Shown here piece after piece: positions 1 to 7,868 of a stretch of DNA of 64,000 bases. The translations under genes and the position numbers were made by a program. The stretch spans positions 124,001 to 188,000 of the forward strand of contig CAVZSM010000013.1 of NCBI GenBank assembly GCA_963777905.1. Direction: 5' to 3'. Position 1 is the first letter of the stretch. Every line of letters begins with the position of its first letter. Origin of the DNA: Trebonia sp963777905 (lineage in GTDB: Bacteria > Actinomycetota > Actinomycetes > Streptosporangiales > Streptosporangiaceae). The notes under the pieces were generated by a model, which was not told where the DNA came from, searched no databases, and was given only the letters and a program-made list of their open reading frames with translations.

Positions 1-82
1 CAACGCCAAGAAGGTCGCCAAGCCGGCCTTCCCCGGCCTGGACGAGTATCCGCTGCTGACGTCGCTGCGGCCGGCCGGCTGA
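1..82 (+). CDS. C-terminal end of an upstream gene, probably an ABC substrate-binding protein (partial)
   Basis: The frame beginning at base 2 is open from the window edge and ends in TGA at 80-82. Only 26 residues are visible, ending in ...LLTSLRPAG, so no domain can be recognised. It lies one base upstream of a DppB-type permease and shares its strand. That is the usual place for the extracytoplasmic binding-protein gene of an Opp/Dpp importer, so the function is inferred from position alone. Confidence 0.4.
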   Translation, partial: NAKKVAKPAFPGLDEYPLLTSLRPAG

Positions 83-83
83 C

Positions 84-1025
84 ATGCTCACCTACCTCGC
101 CCGCCGGCTCGCGTTCGCCGTCACAACCGTGCTGGCGGCGAGCGTGGTGAGCTTCCTCCTCGTGCACGCCTCCAGCGGCAGCCCCGGCGCGATCACCGCC
201 GGGGCCGGGGCCACCCCGGCCCAGGTGGCGGCGCAGAACCACCGCCTGGGCTGGGACCAGCCGCTGGTCACCCAGTACCTGACCTGGCTCGGCCACGCGG
301 CGAGCGGCAACTTCGGCGTCTCGCTCATCGACGGGCACGACATCTGGTCCGACCTGATGGCCCGGCTGCCGGTCACCGCGTCCATCGCGGTGTTCGCCAC
401 GCTGCTGAGCGGCGTCTTCGGTGTGCTGATCGGCGTCGCCGCCGCGGTCCGCGGCGGCCTCGCCGACCGGTCGGTCACCGTCGGCAGCGGCGTGGCGCTG
501 TCGCTGCCCCAGTTCTGGATCGGCATCCTGCTCGTCTACCTGATCGCCATCAAGGCGCACCTGCTGCCGGCGACCGGCTACGTGGCGTTCAGCGCCTCGC
601 CCAGCCAGTACCTGCAGAGCCTGGCGCTGCCGGTGATCACCCTCACGATCACCGGCACGGCGATCATCGCGCGCACGACGCGCACCGGGATGATCTCGGC
701 GCTGCGCCAGGAGCACATCCGCACGCTGCACGCGCTCGGCACGCCGCCGTGGCGGATCCGCTACGTGCACGCCCTGCGGTTCGCCGCCGCGCCGGTCGTG
801 TCGGTGCTCGGCATCCAGTTCATCGCGCTGTTCGGCGGGTCGGTGATCATCGAGCAGCTCTTCGCGCTGCCCGGCCTCGGCCAGGCCGCGCAGAACGCGA
901 TCGGCACCAACGACTTCCCCGCCGTGCAGGGCGTCGTCGTCATCGCGACCGTCGTCGTGGTCATCACCAACCTGGTGCTCGACCTGGTGCTTGCCGCCAT
1001 CGACCCGAGGGTGCGTACCGCATGA
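84..1025 (+). CDS. Opp/Dpp-family ABC transporter permease (DppB type)
   Basis: A 313-residue inner-membrane permease of the peptide/nickel/oligosaccharide (PepT) ABC family. It starts with the family's N-terminal segment (MLTYLARRLAFAVTTV) as the first membrane helix, followed by a long external loop and five more hydrophobic segments. The cytoplasmic coupling (EAA) region around residues 205-235 (RTTRTGMISALRQEHIRTLHALG...) is the site that docks on the ATPase. Length is normal for DppB. ATG lies 1 nt after the previous stop, and its TGA overlaps the next ATG (ATGA at 1022-1025), so the genes are translationally coupled. The neighbouring glycosidases suggest that the cargo is an oligosaccharide or glycoside rather than a peptide. 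That is inference; peptide-type importers for sugars are known. Confidence 0.9.
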   Translation: MLTYLARRLAFAVTTVLAASVVSFLLVHASSGSPGAITAGAGATPAQVAAQNHRLGWDQPLVTQYLTWLGHAASGNFGVSLIDGHDIWSDLMARLPVTASIAVFATLLSGVFGVLIGVAAAVRGGLADRSVTVGSGVALSLPQFWIGILLVYLIAIKAHLLPATGYVAFSASPSQYLQSLALPVITLTITGTAIIARTTRTGMISALRQEHIRTLHALGTPPWRIRYVHALRFAAAPVVSVLGIQFIALFGGSVIIEQLFALPGLGQAAQNAIGTNDFPAVQGVVVIATVVVVITNLVLDLVLAAIDPRVRTA

Positions 1026-1250
1026 GGGTCCCGCGCGCGCTGCGCACGGCCGGCGGCGTCCTGTCCGCTGCCTGGCTCGTGTTCCTCCTCCTCGCGTCCG
1101 TAACGGCCTCGTGGTGGCTCCCCTACCAAGTCGACGCCCAGGACCCGGCGCACACCCTGGCCGGCCCTTCCGCCAGCCACTGGCTCGGCACCGACGACCT
1201 CGGTCGCGACGTGCTGTCCCGCATCGCGGCGGGCAGCCTGGATCTCGGTG
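1022..1250 (+). pseudogene. 5' part of DppC-type permease, separated by a frameshift
   Basis: ATG 1022 overlaps the dppB stop. The frame encodes an N-terminal membrane helix, a periplasmic loop and the DppC motif HWLGTDDLGRDVLSRI (about residues 53-68). Past residue 73 it turns into Arg-rich out-of-frame sequence, while the true continuation (VGPAMLAVVVAFGIG...) is in the next frame from about 1248. Removing one G from CTCGGTGGG (1244-1252) would restore a single permease reading SLDLVGPAML. As written the permease is broken between its first helix and the rest. The cause may be a real mutation or a base-calling error; the sequence alone cannot decide. Confidence 0.75.
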
Positions 1251-2999
1251 GGCCCCGCGATGCTCGCGGTCGTCGTCGCCTTCGGCATCGGCATCCCGCT
1301 GGCGCTGCTTGCCGCCGAGCACGGCCGCTGGGTGGAGCACGGCTTCAGCCGGTTCGCCGAACTGCTGCTCGCGCTGCCGTCCATCGTCATCCTGCTCGCC
1401 TTCGTCGGCGCCGTCGGGGTGCATCCGTGGGCGATCATGACGGTGCTCGGCGTGCTGCTGAGCGCGCCGGTGTACCGGATCTTCCTCGGCCAGGCGCAGT
1501 CGCTGCGCACCCGGCTGTACGTCGACGCGGCGCGGGTGAACGGCGTGTCCTCGCTGCGGGTCAACCTCCGGCACGTGCTGCCCGCCATGGCGACCACGAT
1601 CGCGGTGCAGGCGGCGCAGCTGTTCGCGATCAGCGTGCTCATCGAGGCCGGCCTGGCGTTCATGGGCTTCGGGCCTTCGGTGCCGTCGCCCAGCTGGGGC
1701 GGGCTGATCGCCGCCGCGTCGCAGCACGTCTACGACGACCCGTGGCTGATGGTGCCGACCGGCGTCGTGCTGGCCCTCACCGTCATCGCCGCCAACGGGC
1801 TCGCGGACGCCGTCGCCGGCGGGCGCGAGCGCGAGCCCGCTACGCCCCGCCATAGGAAACCCCGCACAATCGTGCGTGCCGCCGCAGGCGGCACGCACGA
1901 TACCGAGGGCATGCTGCTCGACGTGCGGGACCTGACCGTCGCGGTGGGCGGTCCAGACGGCCCCGCGCTGGTCACGGGCGTCTCGTTCGCGCTGCCGCCG
2001 GGGACGGTGCTCGGCCTGGTCGGCGAGTCCGGCTGCGGCAAGACCATGACCGCCCGCGCGCTGCCCGGGCTGCTGCCCGAGGGCGTCGAGGTCACCGGCG
2101 GATCGGTGTGGTTCGCCGGCCGTGACTCTGCCGCCCGTGACTCTGCCGGCCGTGACTCTGCCGGCCGTGATCTGGCCGGCCTGCCGGACAAGGAGCTGCA
2201 GGCGATCAGGGGCCGCGAGATCGCGGTGATCTCCCAGGAGCCGATGGTCGCCCTCGACCCGATGTTCAGCGTCGGCTACCAGCTGACCCAGCCGATCCGC
2301 CGGTTCCGCGGCGTCGGCCGCGCCGAGGCGCGGCGGATCGCGGCGGAACTGCTCGGCCAGGTCGGCATCGTGGACGCCGGGCGCATGCTGCGCAGCTACC
2401 CGCATCAGCTGTCGGGCGGCATGGCGCAGCGGGTGTGCATCGCGCTGGCGCTCACCGGGTCGCCGAAGCTGCTCATCGCCGACGAGCCGACCACCGCGCT
2501 CGACGTGACCGTGCAGGCGGAGATCCTCAGCCTGCTGCGCGCGCTGGTGCGGACGACGGGCCTGTCGGTCATCATCGTCAGCCACGATCCCGGCGTCGTC
2601 GCCGACCTGTGCGACGAGGTGGCCGTCATGTACGCGGGCCAGGTCGTGGAGTCCGGGACGGTCGCCGAGGTGCTCGGCCAGCCGGCCCACCCCTACACCG
2701 CCGCCCTGCTCGCGGCGAACCCGCACGTCGCCGAGGGCCTGCCGGTGCCGGAACGGCTCCCGTCGATCCCCGGGACCGTGCCCGCGCCGCCGGACTGGCC
2801 GGCCGGGTGCCGGTTCGCCAGCCGCTGCTCGCTGGCCACCGCCGAGTGCGCGGCGCCGGTGCCGGCCACACCAGCTCACGGTGCTGCCAACCACGGTGCT
2901 GCCAACCACGGGGCCGGCACGGTGCGCTGCGTCCACCCGCTGAGCTCGCCGGCCGAGCTGCCCGTCCCGCACCCCGTCGAGCGCGGAGTTCCCTCATGA
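1248..2999 (+). CDS. DppC permease core fused in frame to DppD-type ATPase
   Basis: From 1248 the frame carries the remaining DppC membrane core, with the EAA-type region about 1490-1580. It runs without a stop into a DppD ATPase beginning MLLDVRDLTV at 1911. The ATPase has Walker A GESGCGKT, Q-loop VISQEP, signature LSGGMAQ, Walker B LLIADEPT, the H-loop His in IVSHD, and the C-terminal oligopeptide-type tail with Cys-containing motif GCRFASRC. Permease-ATPase fusions of this kind are known in actinobacteria, so the fusion itself looks native. With the frameshift near 1247 repaired the protein would begin at 1022 (about 658 aa). A four-copy 15-bp repeat adds a linker in the ATPase before the Q-loop, and a second repeat lies near the C terminus. 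TGA overlaps the dppF ATG. Confidence 0.8.
   Translation: MGPAMLAVVVAFGIGIPLALLAAEHGRWVEHGFSRFAELLLALPSIVILLAFVGAVGVHPWAIMTVLGVLLSAPVYRIFLGQAQSLRTRLYVDAARVNGVSSLRVNLRHVLPAMATTIAVQAAQLFAISVLIEAGLAFMGFGPSVPSPSWGGLIAAASQHVYDDPWLMVPTGVVLALTVIAANGLADAVAGGREREPATPRHRKPRTIVRAAAGGTHDTEGMLLDVRDLTVAVGGPDGPALVTGVSFALPPGTVLGLVGESGCGKTMTARALPGLLPEGVEVTGGSVWFAGRDSAARDSAGRDSAGRDLAGLPDKELQAIRGREIAVISQEPMVALDPMFSVGYQLTQPIRRFRGVGRAEARRIAAELLGQVGIVDAGRMLRSYPHQLSGGMAQRVCIALALTGSPKLLIADEPTTALDVTVQAEILSLLRALVRTTGLSVIIVSHDPGVVADLCDEVAVMYAGQVVESGTVAEVLGQPAHPYTAALLAANPHVAEGLPVPERLPSIPGTVPAPPDWPAGCRFASRCSLATAECAAPVPATPAHGAANHGAANHGAGTVRCVHPLSSPAELPVPHPVERGVPS
2121..2180 (+). repeat. four tandem 15-bp units inside the DppD ATPase
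   Basis: The unit CGTGACTCTGCCGGC occurs at 2121-2135 (one base changed), 2136-2150, 2151-2165 and in a degenerate form at 2166-2180. It encodes RDSAA/RDSAG/RDSAG/RDLAG. It sits in frame between the strand ending VWFAG and the segment preceding the Q-loop, a region that is short in most DppD proteins. Confidence 0.85.
2877..2921 (+). repeat. 15-bp tandem repeat near the DppD C terminus
   Basis: CACGGTGCTGCCAAC is present twice (2877-2891, 2892-2906), followed by a partial third copy. It encodes HGAAN-HGAAN-HGAGT just upstream of the conserved C-terminal RCVHPL end. It is in frame and does not disturb the coding sequence. Confidence 0.75.
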
Positions 3000-4012
3000 A
3001 CGCCCTTGTCCCTGCCCCGTCCGTCCCCGTCCCGTCCGCCCCCGCCCTGTCCGTCCGTGACCTGACCGTCCGCTACGGCCGCGCCGGCAAGACGCTGCCC
3101 GCCGTCGACGGGGTCAGCTTCGACGTGGCGCCCGGCGAGACCCTCGGCCTCGTCGGCGAGTCCGGCTCAGGCAAGTCGACGATCGGCAAGGCCATCCTCG
3201 GCCTCCAGCCGCCGAACGCCGGGCGGATCCTGCTGCACGGCACCGACATCACCAGGGCGTCGCTACGGCAGCGCCGGGTCACCGCCATCGACCTCCGCGT
3301 CGTGTTCCAGGACCCCTACTCCTCGCTCAACCCGGCGCAGACCATCGGCCAGACGCTCACCGAGCCGCTCCAGGTGCTCCGGGTGCCGAAGGACCAGCGG
3401 CGGCCGCGGATCCTGGAGTCCCTGGCGGCGGTCGGGCTGCCCGCCGACGCCGCCGACCGCTACCCCGCGCGGTTCTCCGGCGGGCAGCGGCAGCGGATCG
3501 CGATCGCCCGCGCGCTGGTGTGCGATCCTCAGGTCATCGTGCTCGACGAGCCTGTCAGCGCCCTGGACCTGTCCACGCAGGCCCAGGTGCTCAACCTGCT
3601 CGCCGACCTGCGTGACTCCCGGCAGCTCGCGCTGCTGTTCATCGCCCACGACCTCGGCGTCGTCCGGTTCCTCGCGCAGCGGGTGGTCGTGCTCTACCGC
3701 GGCCAGGTGATGGAGGCCGGCGGGGCCGAGGAGGTCACGCAGCGCCCCCGGCACCCGTACAGCGTCGCGCTGACCGCGGCGGCGCCGGTGCCGCAGCCCG
3801 CCGAGCAGGCCCGCCGCCGCGCCGCCAGGGAGGCCCTCGGCGTCGGGGCGGCGGGCGCCACGCCGCCCGCGGCGGCCGGCTGCCCGTTCGCCACCCGCTG
3901 CCCGCTCGCCACCGACGTCTGCCACCGCGAGCGCCCGCCGCTGGTCGCGGGAGTCGCCTGCCACCACGCCGACCAGGTGGCCGGGCTCCGGTTGCCGACG
4001 AGAGCGGCCTGA
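2996..4012 (+). CDS. Opp/Dpp-family ABC transporter ATP-binding protein (DppF type)
   Basis: A 338-residue cytoplasmic ATPase that would pair with the DppD domain on the two permeases. It has Walker A GESGSGKST, Q-loop VVFQDPYSSLNP, signature FSGGQRQR, Walker B VIVLDEPVSALD and H-loop FIAHD. The oligopeptide/dipeptide C-terminal extension contains the Cys motif GCPFATRCPLATDVC. The start is ATG 2996, overlapping the preceding TGA (ATGA). Upstream in-frame codons belong to the preceding gene's shadow and are not used. It is the last transporter gene and lies 27 nt before the GH1 start, so transporter and glycosidases probably share one transcript. Confidence 0.92.
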   Translation: MNALVPAPSVPVPSAPALSVRDLTVRYGRAGKTLPAVDGVSFDVAPGETLGLVGESGSGKSTIGKAILGLQPPNAGRILLHGTDITRASLRQRRVTAIDLRVVFQDPYSSLNPAQTIGQTLTEPLQVLRVPKDQRRPRILESLAAVGLPADAADRYPARFSGGQRQRIAIARALVCDPQVIVLDEPVSALDLSTQAQVLNLLADLRDSRQLALLFIAHDLGVVRFLAQRVVVLYRGQVMEAGGAEEVTQRPRHPYSVALTAAAPVPQPAEQARRRAAREALGVGAAGATPPAAAGCPFATRCPLATDVCHRERPPLVAGVACHHADQVAGLRLPTRAA

Positions 4013-4026
4013 GACCGTTCGGATAA

Positions 4027-4033
4027 AAAGGAG
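4027..4033 (+). promoter_or_regulatory. Shine-Dalgarno of the GH1 gene
   Basis: AAAGGAG lies 6 nt before GTG 4040. It fixes that GTG as the start and contrasts with the many leaderless starts elsewhere in the window. Confidence 0.8.
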
Positions 4034-4039
4034 ATTTTC

Positions 4040-5275
4040 GTGCAGCAGTTCCCCGACGGCTTCCTGTGGGGGGTCGCCAGCGCCGGCCACCAGAACGAGG
4101 GCGGCAACGTCCACAGCGACACCTGGTTCGCCGAGCACGTGCGGCCGACCGTCTTCCGCGAGCCGTCAGGCGAGGCGTGCCACGGCTGGGAACTGTGGCG
4201 CGAGGACGTCGACCTGGCGGCGGGGATGAACCTCAACTCCTACCGGTTCTCTGTCGAATGGGCCAGGGTCGAGCAGGCCGAAGGCGAGTTCTCTGCCGAG
4301 GCCCTGGCGCACTACGCGGCGATCGCCGGCTACTGCCTGGCGCGCGGTCTCGCTCCGGTCGTCACGTTCAACCACTTCACCTCGCCGCACTGGTTCGCGA
4401 TGCGCGCGGGCTGGCTGAACCCCGAAGCCCCGGCGCTGTTCGCCAGGTACTGCGACCGGGTGATGGCCGCGTTCGGGATGAGGATCGCTCTCGCCGTCAC
4501 GATGAACGAGCCGGACCTGCCCGCCCTGCTGGCCTGGGCGGGGCTGCCGCCGGTCGTCCGCGAGCTGGAGCGCGCCACCCTGGCGGCCGCGAGCGACGCG
4601 GCGGGTGTGCCGCGGTACCGGATGAGCAATGTGGTGCTCCCCGAGGAAAGGGACGCGATCTGCGACGGGATGACCGCCGGCCACCGCGCCGCCCGCGCCG
4701 CGATCAAGGCCCGGCGGCCGGACCTGCCAGTCGGCTTCGCGCTGGCGCTCGTCGACGACCAGGTGTACGGGCCTGACGCGAGCCTGCGGGACCGCAAGCG
4801 CGCCGAGGTCTACCAGCGCTGGCTTGAGCTGGCCCGCGAGGACGACTTCATCGCCATCCAGAACTACGAGCGGCTCTACTACGACGCCGAGCGGTCGGTC
4901 AATCCCGACGGGACCCCGGCCGCCGGCGGGCCGATGACCGGCCGCGACCCCGCGTCGCTCGGCTGCTGCGCGCGGTACGCGCACGAGGAGACCGGGGTGC
5001 CGGTCATCGTCACCGAGCACGGCATGCAGACCGACGACGACACCGAACGGGCCGCGTTCATCGAACCGTCGCTGCGGGGCCTGCGGGCGGCGATGGCCGA
5101 CGGGGTGCCGGTGCTCGGCTACCACCACTGGACGCTGATGGACAACTTCGAGTGGATCTTCGGCTACGAGGGGAAGCTCGGGCTGCATTCCGTGGACAGG
5201 GAGACGTTCGCGCGCACCCCCAAGCCCAGCGCCGCCGTCTACGCCGCGCTGGTGAAGGAGCAGCGGCGTGGATGA
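4040..5275 (+). CDS. glycoside hydrolase family 1 beta-glycosidase
   Basis: A 411-residue cytoplasmic retaining beta-glycosidase. The N terminus FPDGFLWGVASAGHQNEG is the GH1 entry motif. The acid/base Glu is E157 in TMNEPD and the nucleophile is E326 in VTEHGM (TEHG in place of the common TENG). Length is a little short for GH1 (usually 440-480). There is no signal peptide, which fits hydrolysis of sugars after import by the adjacent transporter. The gene overlaps the following rhamnosidase start by 8 nt. A beta-glucosidase acting on what remains after rhamnose removal, as for rutinosides, is a reasonable inference. Substrate cannot be read from sequence. Confidence 0.88.
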   Translation: MQQFPDGFLWGVASAGHQNEGGNVHSDTWFAEHVRPTVFREPSGEACHGWELWREDVDLAAGMNLNSYRFSVEWARVEQAEGEFSAEALAHYAAIAGYCLARGLAPVVTFNHFTSPHWFAMRAGWLNPEAPALFARYCDRVMAAFGMRIALAVTMNEPDLPALLAWAGLPPVVRELERATLAAASDAAGVPRYRMSNVVLPEERDAICDGMTAGHRAARAAIKARRPDLPVGFALALVDDQVYGPDASLRDRKRAEVYQRWLELAREDDFIAIQNYERLYYDAERSVNPDGTPAAGGPMTGRDPASLGCCARYAHEETGVPVIVTEHGMQTDDDTERAAFIEPSLRGLRAAMADGVPVLGYHHWTLMDNFEWIFGYEGKLGLHSVDRETFARTPKPSAAVYAALVKEQRRG

Positions 5276-7775
5276 GCTGTCGCCGGTGCGTTTCGAGCAC
5301 CACCGGGAGGCGCTCGGCATCGGCGAGGCCTCGCCGCGGCTGTCGTGGCAGGTCGCGAGCGAGCCGGGCTGGCGGCAGGCCGCCTACGAGCTGGCGATCG
5401 GCAACACGGTCTTCCGGGTGGAATCCGCCTCGTCGGTGCTCGTGCCGTGGCCTGACGCGCCGCTCCGGCCGCGGGAGGCGCGGACCGTGCGGGTGCGGGT
5501 GACCGGCGCCGACGGGTCGGTGTCGGACTGGAGCGACCCCGCGACCGTGGAGCGAGGGCTGGACGCTGAGTCCTGGGAGGCCGCGCTGATCTCGCCTGGT
5601 GTTGATGAGCGTGGTCCTGCGGCGCTGCTGCGCCGCGAGTTCACTGTCGACGGGGACATCGCTTTCGCGCGGCTCTACGCGACCGCGCACGGCATCTACG
5701 TCGCCGAGATCAACGGCCGGCGGGTGGGCGACGACGCCCTGACGCCGGGATGGACGAGCTACCACCGGCGGCTGCGCTACCAGGCCTACGACGTCACCGA
5801 CCTGGTGCGGCCGGGAGCGAACGCCATCGGCTTCCAGGTCGCGGACGGCTGGTGGCGTGGCCGCCTGGGATTCGTGCCTGGTGCGAGGGACACTTACGGG
5901 ACGTTCCTCGGACTGCTCGCGCAGCTCGAGATCACCCGCGCCGATGGCAGCCGGATCGTGATCGCTACCGACGCGACCTGGCGCTCCGCGACGGGGCGCG
6001 GTCCGGTCCGGTTCGCGGACCTGTACGACGGCGAGCGGTACGACGCCACCCGTGAGCTGCCCGGCTGGTCGGGGACGGGGTTCGACGACTCCGGGTGGGC
6101 CGCGTGCCGGGCTGGCGCGCTGGACGTCGCGACCCTGGTGGCGCCGGACGGCCCGCCGGTGCGTGCCACCGAGGGCCGCGCCGTCCGCGAGACGATCACA
6201 ACGCCGTCGGGCCGGACCGTGCTCGACTTCGGGCAGAACCTGGCCGGGCGGCTCCGCATCCGGGTCCGCGGCCGCCGCGGCGCGACCGTCACGATCCGGC
6301 ACGCCGAGGTGCTCGAGGACGGCGAGCTGGGGACGCGCCCGCTGCGCACCGCGCAGGCGACCGACAGCTATACGCTGCGCGGCGATCCAGGCGGCGAGGA
6401 CTGGGAGCCGGAGTTCACCATCCACGGTTTCCGGTACGCCGAGGTCAGCGGCGACTACGACGACCTTTCCGCGGTCGCGATGGTGTACCACTCCGACCTC
6501 GAGCGCACCGGCTGGTTCGCCTGCTCCGACGAGCTGCTCACCCGGCTGCACGAGAACATCGTGTGGGGCATGCGGGGCAACTTCGTCGACGTGCCGACCG
6601 ACTGCCCGCAGCGGGACGAGCGGCTCGGCTGGACGGGCGACCTCCAGGTCTTCGCGCCCACCGCGGCCTACCTGTACGACTGCGCGGGGTTCCTCGCCTC
6701 GTGGCTCAGGGACCTGTCCGCGGACCAGACGCCGGCGGGGACGGTGCCGCTGTTCGTGCCGCGGGTCGACTTCCCCGGGCCGTTCGCTTCGCCGGCGCCG
6801 ACGGCTGGGTGGGGCGACGCGGCGGTGATCGTGCCGTGGGTGGCCTACCAGCGGTTCGGCGACGTGGGCCTGTTGCGGCGGCAGTACGCCAGCATGCGCG
6901 CCTGGGTCGACGGGCTGACCGCTGCCCTGGGGCCCGGCACGCTGTTCGACAAGCCGGCCATGCAGCTCGGCGACTGGCTGGACCCGGCCGCGCCGCCGGA
7001 CGAGCCGTGGGCGGCTGCGACCGATCCGCACCTGGTGGCGACCGCGTACCGGGCGCACGTCGCGGACCTGCTCGCGCGGATCGCCGCGGTGCTCGGCGAG
7101 GAGTCCAACGCCGTCAAGTACGCCGACCTGGCCGAGGGCGTCCGGCAGGCGTTCCACGACGAGTACGTGACGCCGCGCGGGCGCATCGTGAGCGACTCGC
7201 AGACCGCGTACGCGCTGGCGCTGGAGTTCGGGCTGCTGCGCGATCCTGATCAGCGTGCGCTGGCCGGCCTGCGCCTCGTGGAGCTCGTGCGCGCCAAGCG
7301 GCATCACGTCGCGACCGGGTTCCTCGGCACCCCGCTGATCTGCGACGCGCTCACCAGCGCCGGCGCCGTCGACGACGCGTACCAGCTGCTGCGGCAGACC
7401 GAATGCCCGTCCTGGCTGTACCCGGTGACGATGGGGGCGACGACGGTCTGGGAGCGGTGGGACAGCATGCTGCCCGACGGCTCGGTCAACCCCGGCCAGA
7501 TGACGTCGTTCAACCACTACGCGTTCGGGGCGGTCGCCGACTGGATGCACCGGGTGATCGGCGGGCTTGCCCCCGCCGCGCCTGGCTACCGGGAACTGCG
7601 GATCTCGCCGTGCCCTGGTGGCGGGCTCACCTGGGCACGGGCGTCGCACGTGACGCCGTACGGGCTGGCTGAGGTGTCGTGGCGGCGGTCGGACGGTGTC
7701 TCTGACCGTGGACGTCACCGTCCCGTCCGGGTGTGTGGCGACCGTTGTGCTGCCCGGGCATGCTTCGCCTGTTGA
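5268..7775 (+). CDS. GH78 alpha-L-rhamnosidase, C terminus probably frameshifted
   Basis: An inverting alpha-L-rhamnosidase, 835 residues as read, with GTG start overlapping the GH1 end. Beta-sandwich domains occupy about residues 1-400 and the (alpha/alpha)6 catalytic barrel about 410-760. The likely acid is E451 (DCPQRDERLGW) and the likely base is E729 (TTVWERWD). Near 7696-7702 the frame leaves the family sequence and ends early (...RACFAC). The +1 frame gives the expected C-terminal beta domain (LTVDVTVPSGCVATVV...) and ends in TGA at 7870-7872, exactly overlapping the GTG of the next gene. One extra base (about 7701) therefore seems to separate the last 57 residues. The catalytic domain is intact, so activity may survive. 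No signal peptide is seen. Confidence 0.88.
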   Translation: MDELSPVRFEHHREALGIGEASPRLSWQVASEPGWRQAAYELAIGNTVFRVESASSVLVPWPDAPLRPREARTVRVRVTGADGSVSDWSDPATVERGLDAESWEAALISPGVDERGPAALLRREFTVDGDIAFARLYATAHGIYVAEINGRRVGDDALTPGWTSYHRRLRYQAYDVTDLVRPGANAIGFQVADGWWRGRLGFVPGARDTYGTFLGLLAQLEITRADGSRIVIATDATWRSATGRGPVRFADLYDGERYDATRELPGWSGTGFDDSGWAACRAGALDVATLVAPDGPPVRATEGRAVRETITTPSGRTVLDFGQNLAGRLRIRVRGRRGATVTIRHAEVLEDGELGTRPLRTAQATDSYTLRGDPGGEDWEPEFTIHGFRYAEVSGDYDDLSAVAMVYHSDLERTGWFACSDELLTRLHENIVWGMRGNFVDVPTDCPQRDERLGWTGDLQVFAPTAAYLYDCAGFLASWLRDLSADQTPAGTVPLFVPRVDFPGPFASPAPTAGWGDAAVIVPWVAYQRFGDVGLLRRQYASMRAWVDGLTAALGPGTLFDKPAMQLGDWLDPAAPPDEPWAAATDPHLVATAYRAHVADLLARIAAVLGEESNAVKYADLAEGVRQAFHDEYVTPRGRIVSDSQTAYALALEFGLLRDPDQRALAGLRLVELVRAKRHHVATGFLGTPLICDALTSAGAVDDAYQLLRQTECPSWLYPVTMGATTVWERWDSMLPDGSVNPGQMTSFNHYAFGAVADWMHRVIGGLAPAAPGYRELRISPCPGGGLTWARASHVTPYGLAEVSWRRSDGVSDRGRHRPVRVCGDRCAARACFAC

Positions 7776-7868
7776 GGCCGGGCCTGGGCGGCACCAGTTC
7801 AGCTGCGCCTGCCGCGACGCGGCCGACGACCCGGAGTGGCACCCGGCCCCGTTCCTCCCTGAGTTCTC

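Noticed and set aside
749..1855. 368-residue frame on the plus strand starting upstream of dppC
   Set aside because: Its first part is an Arg-rich shadow of dppB. Only the segment from 1022 to about 1247 is genuine dppC sequence.
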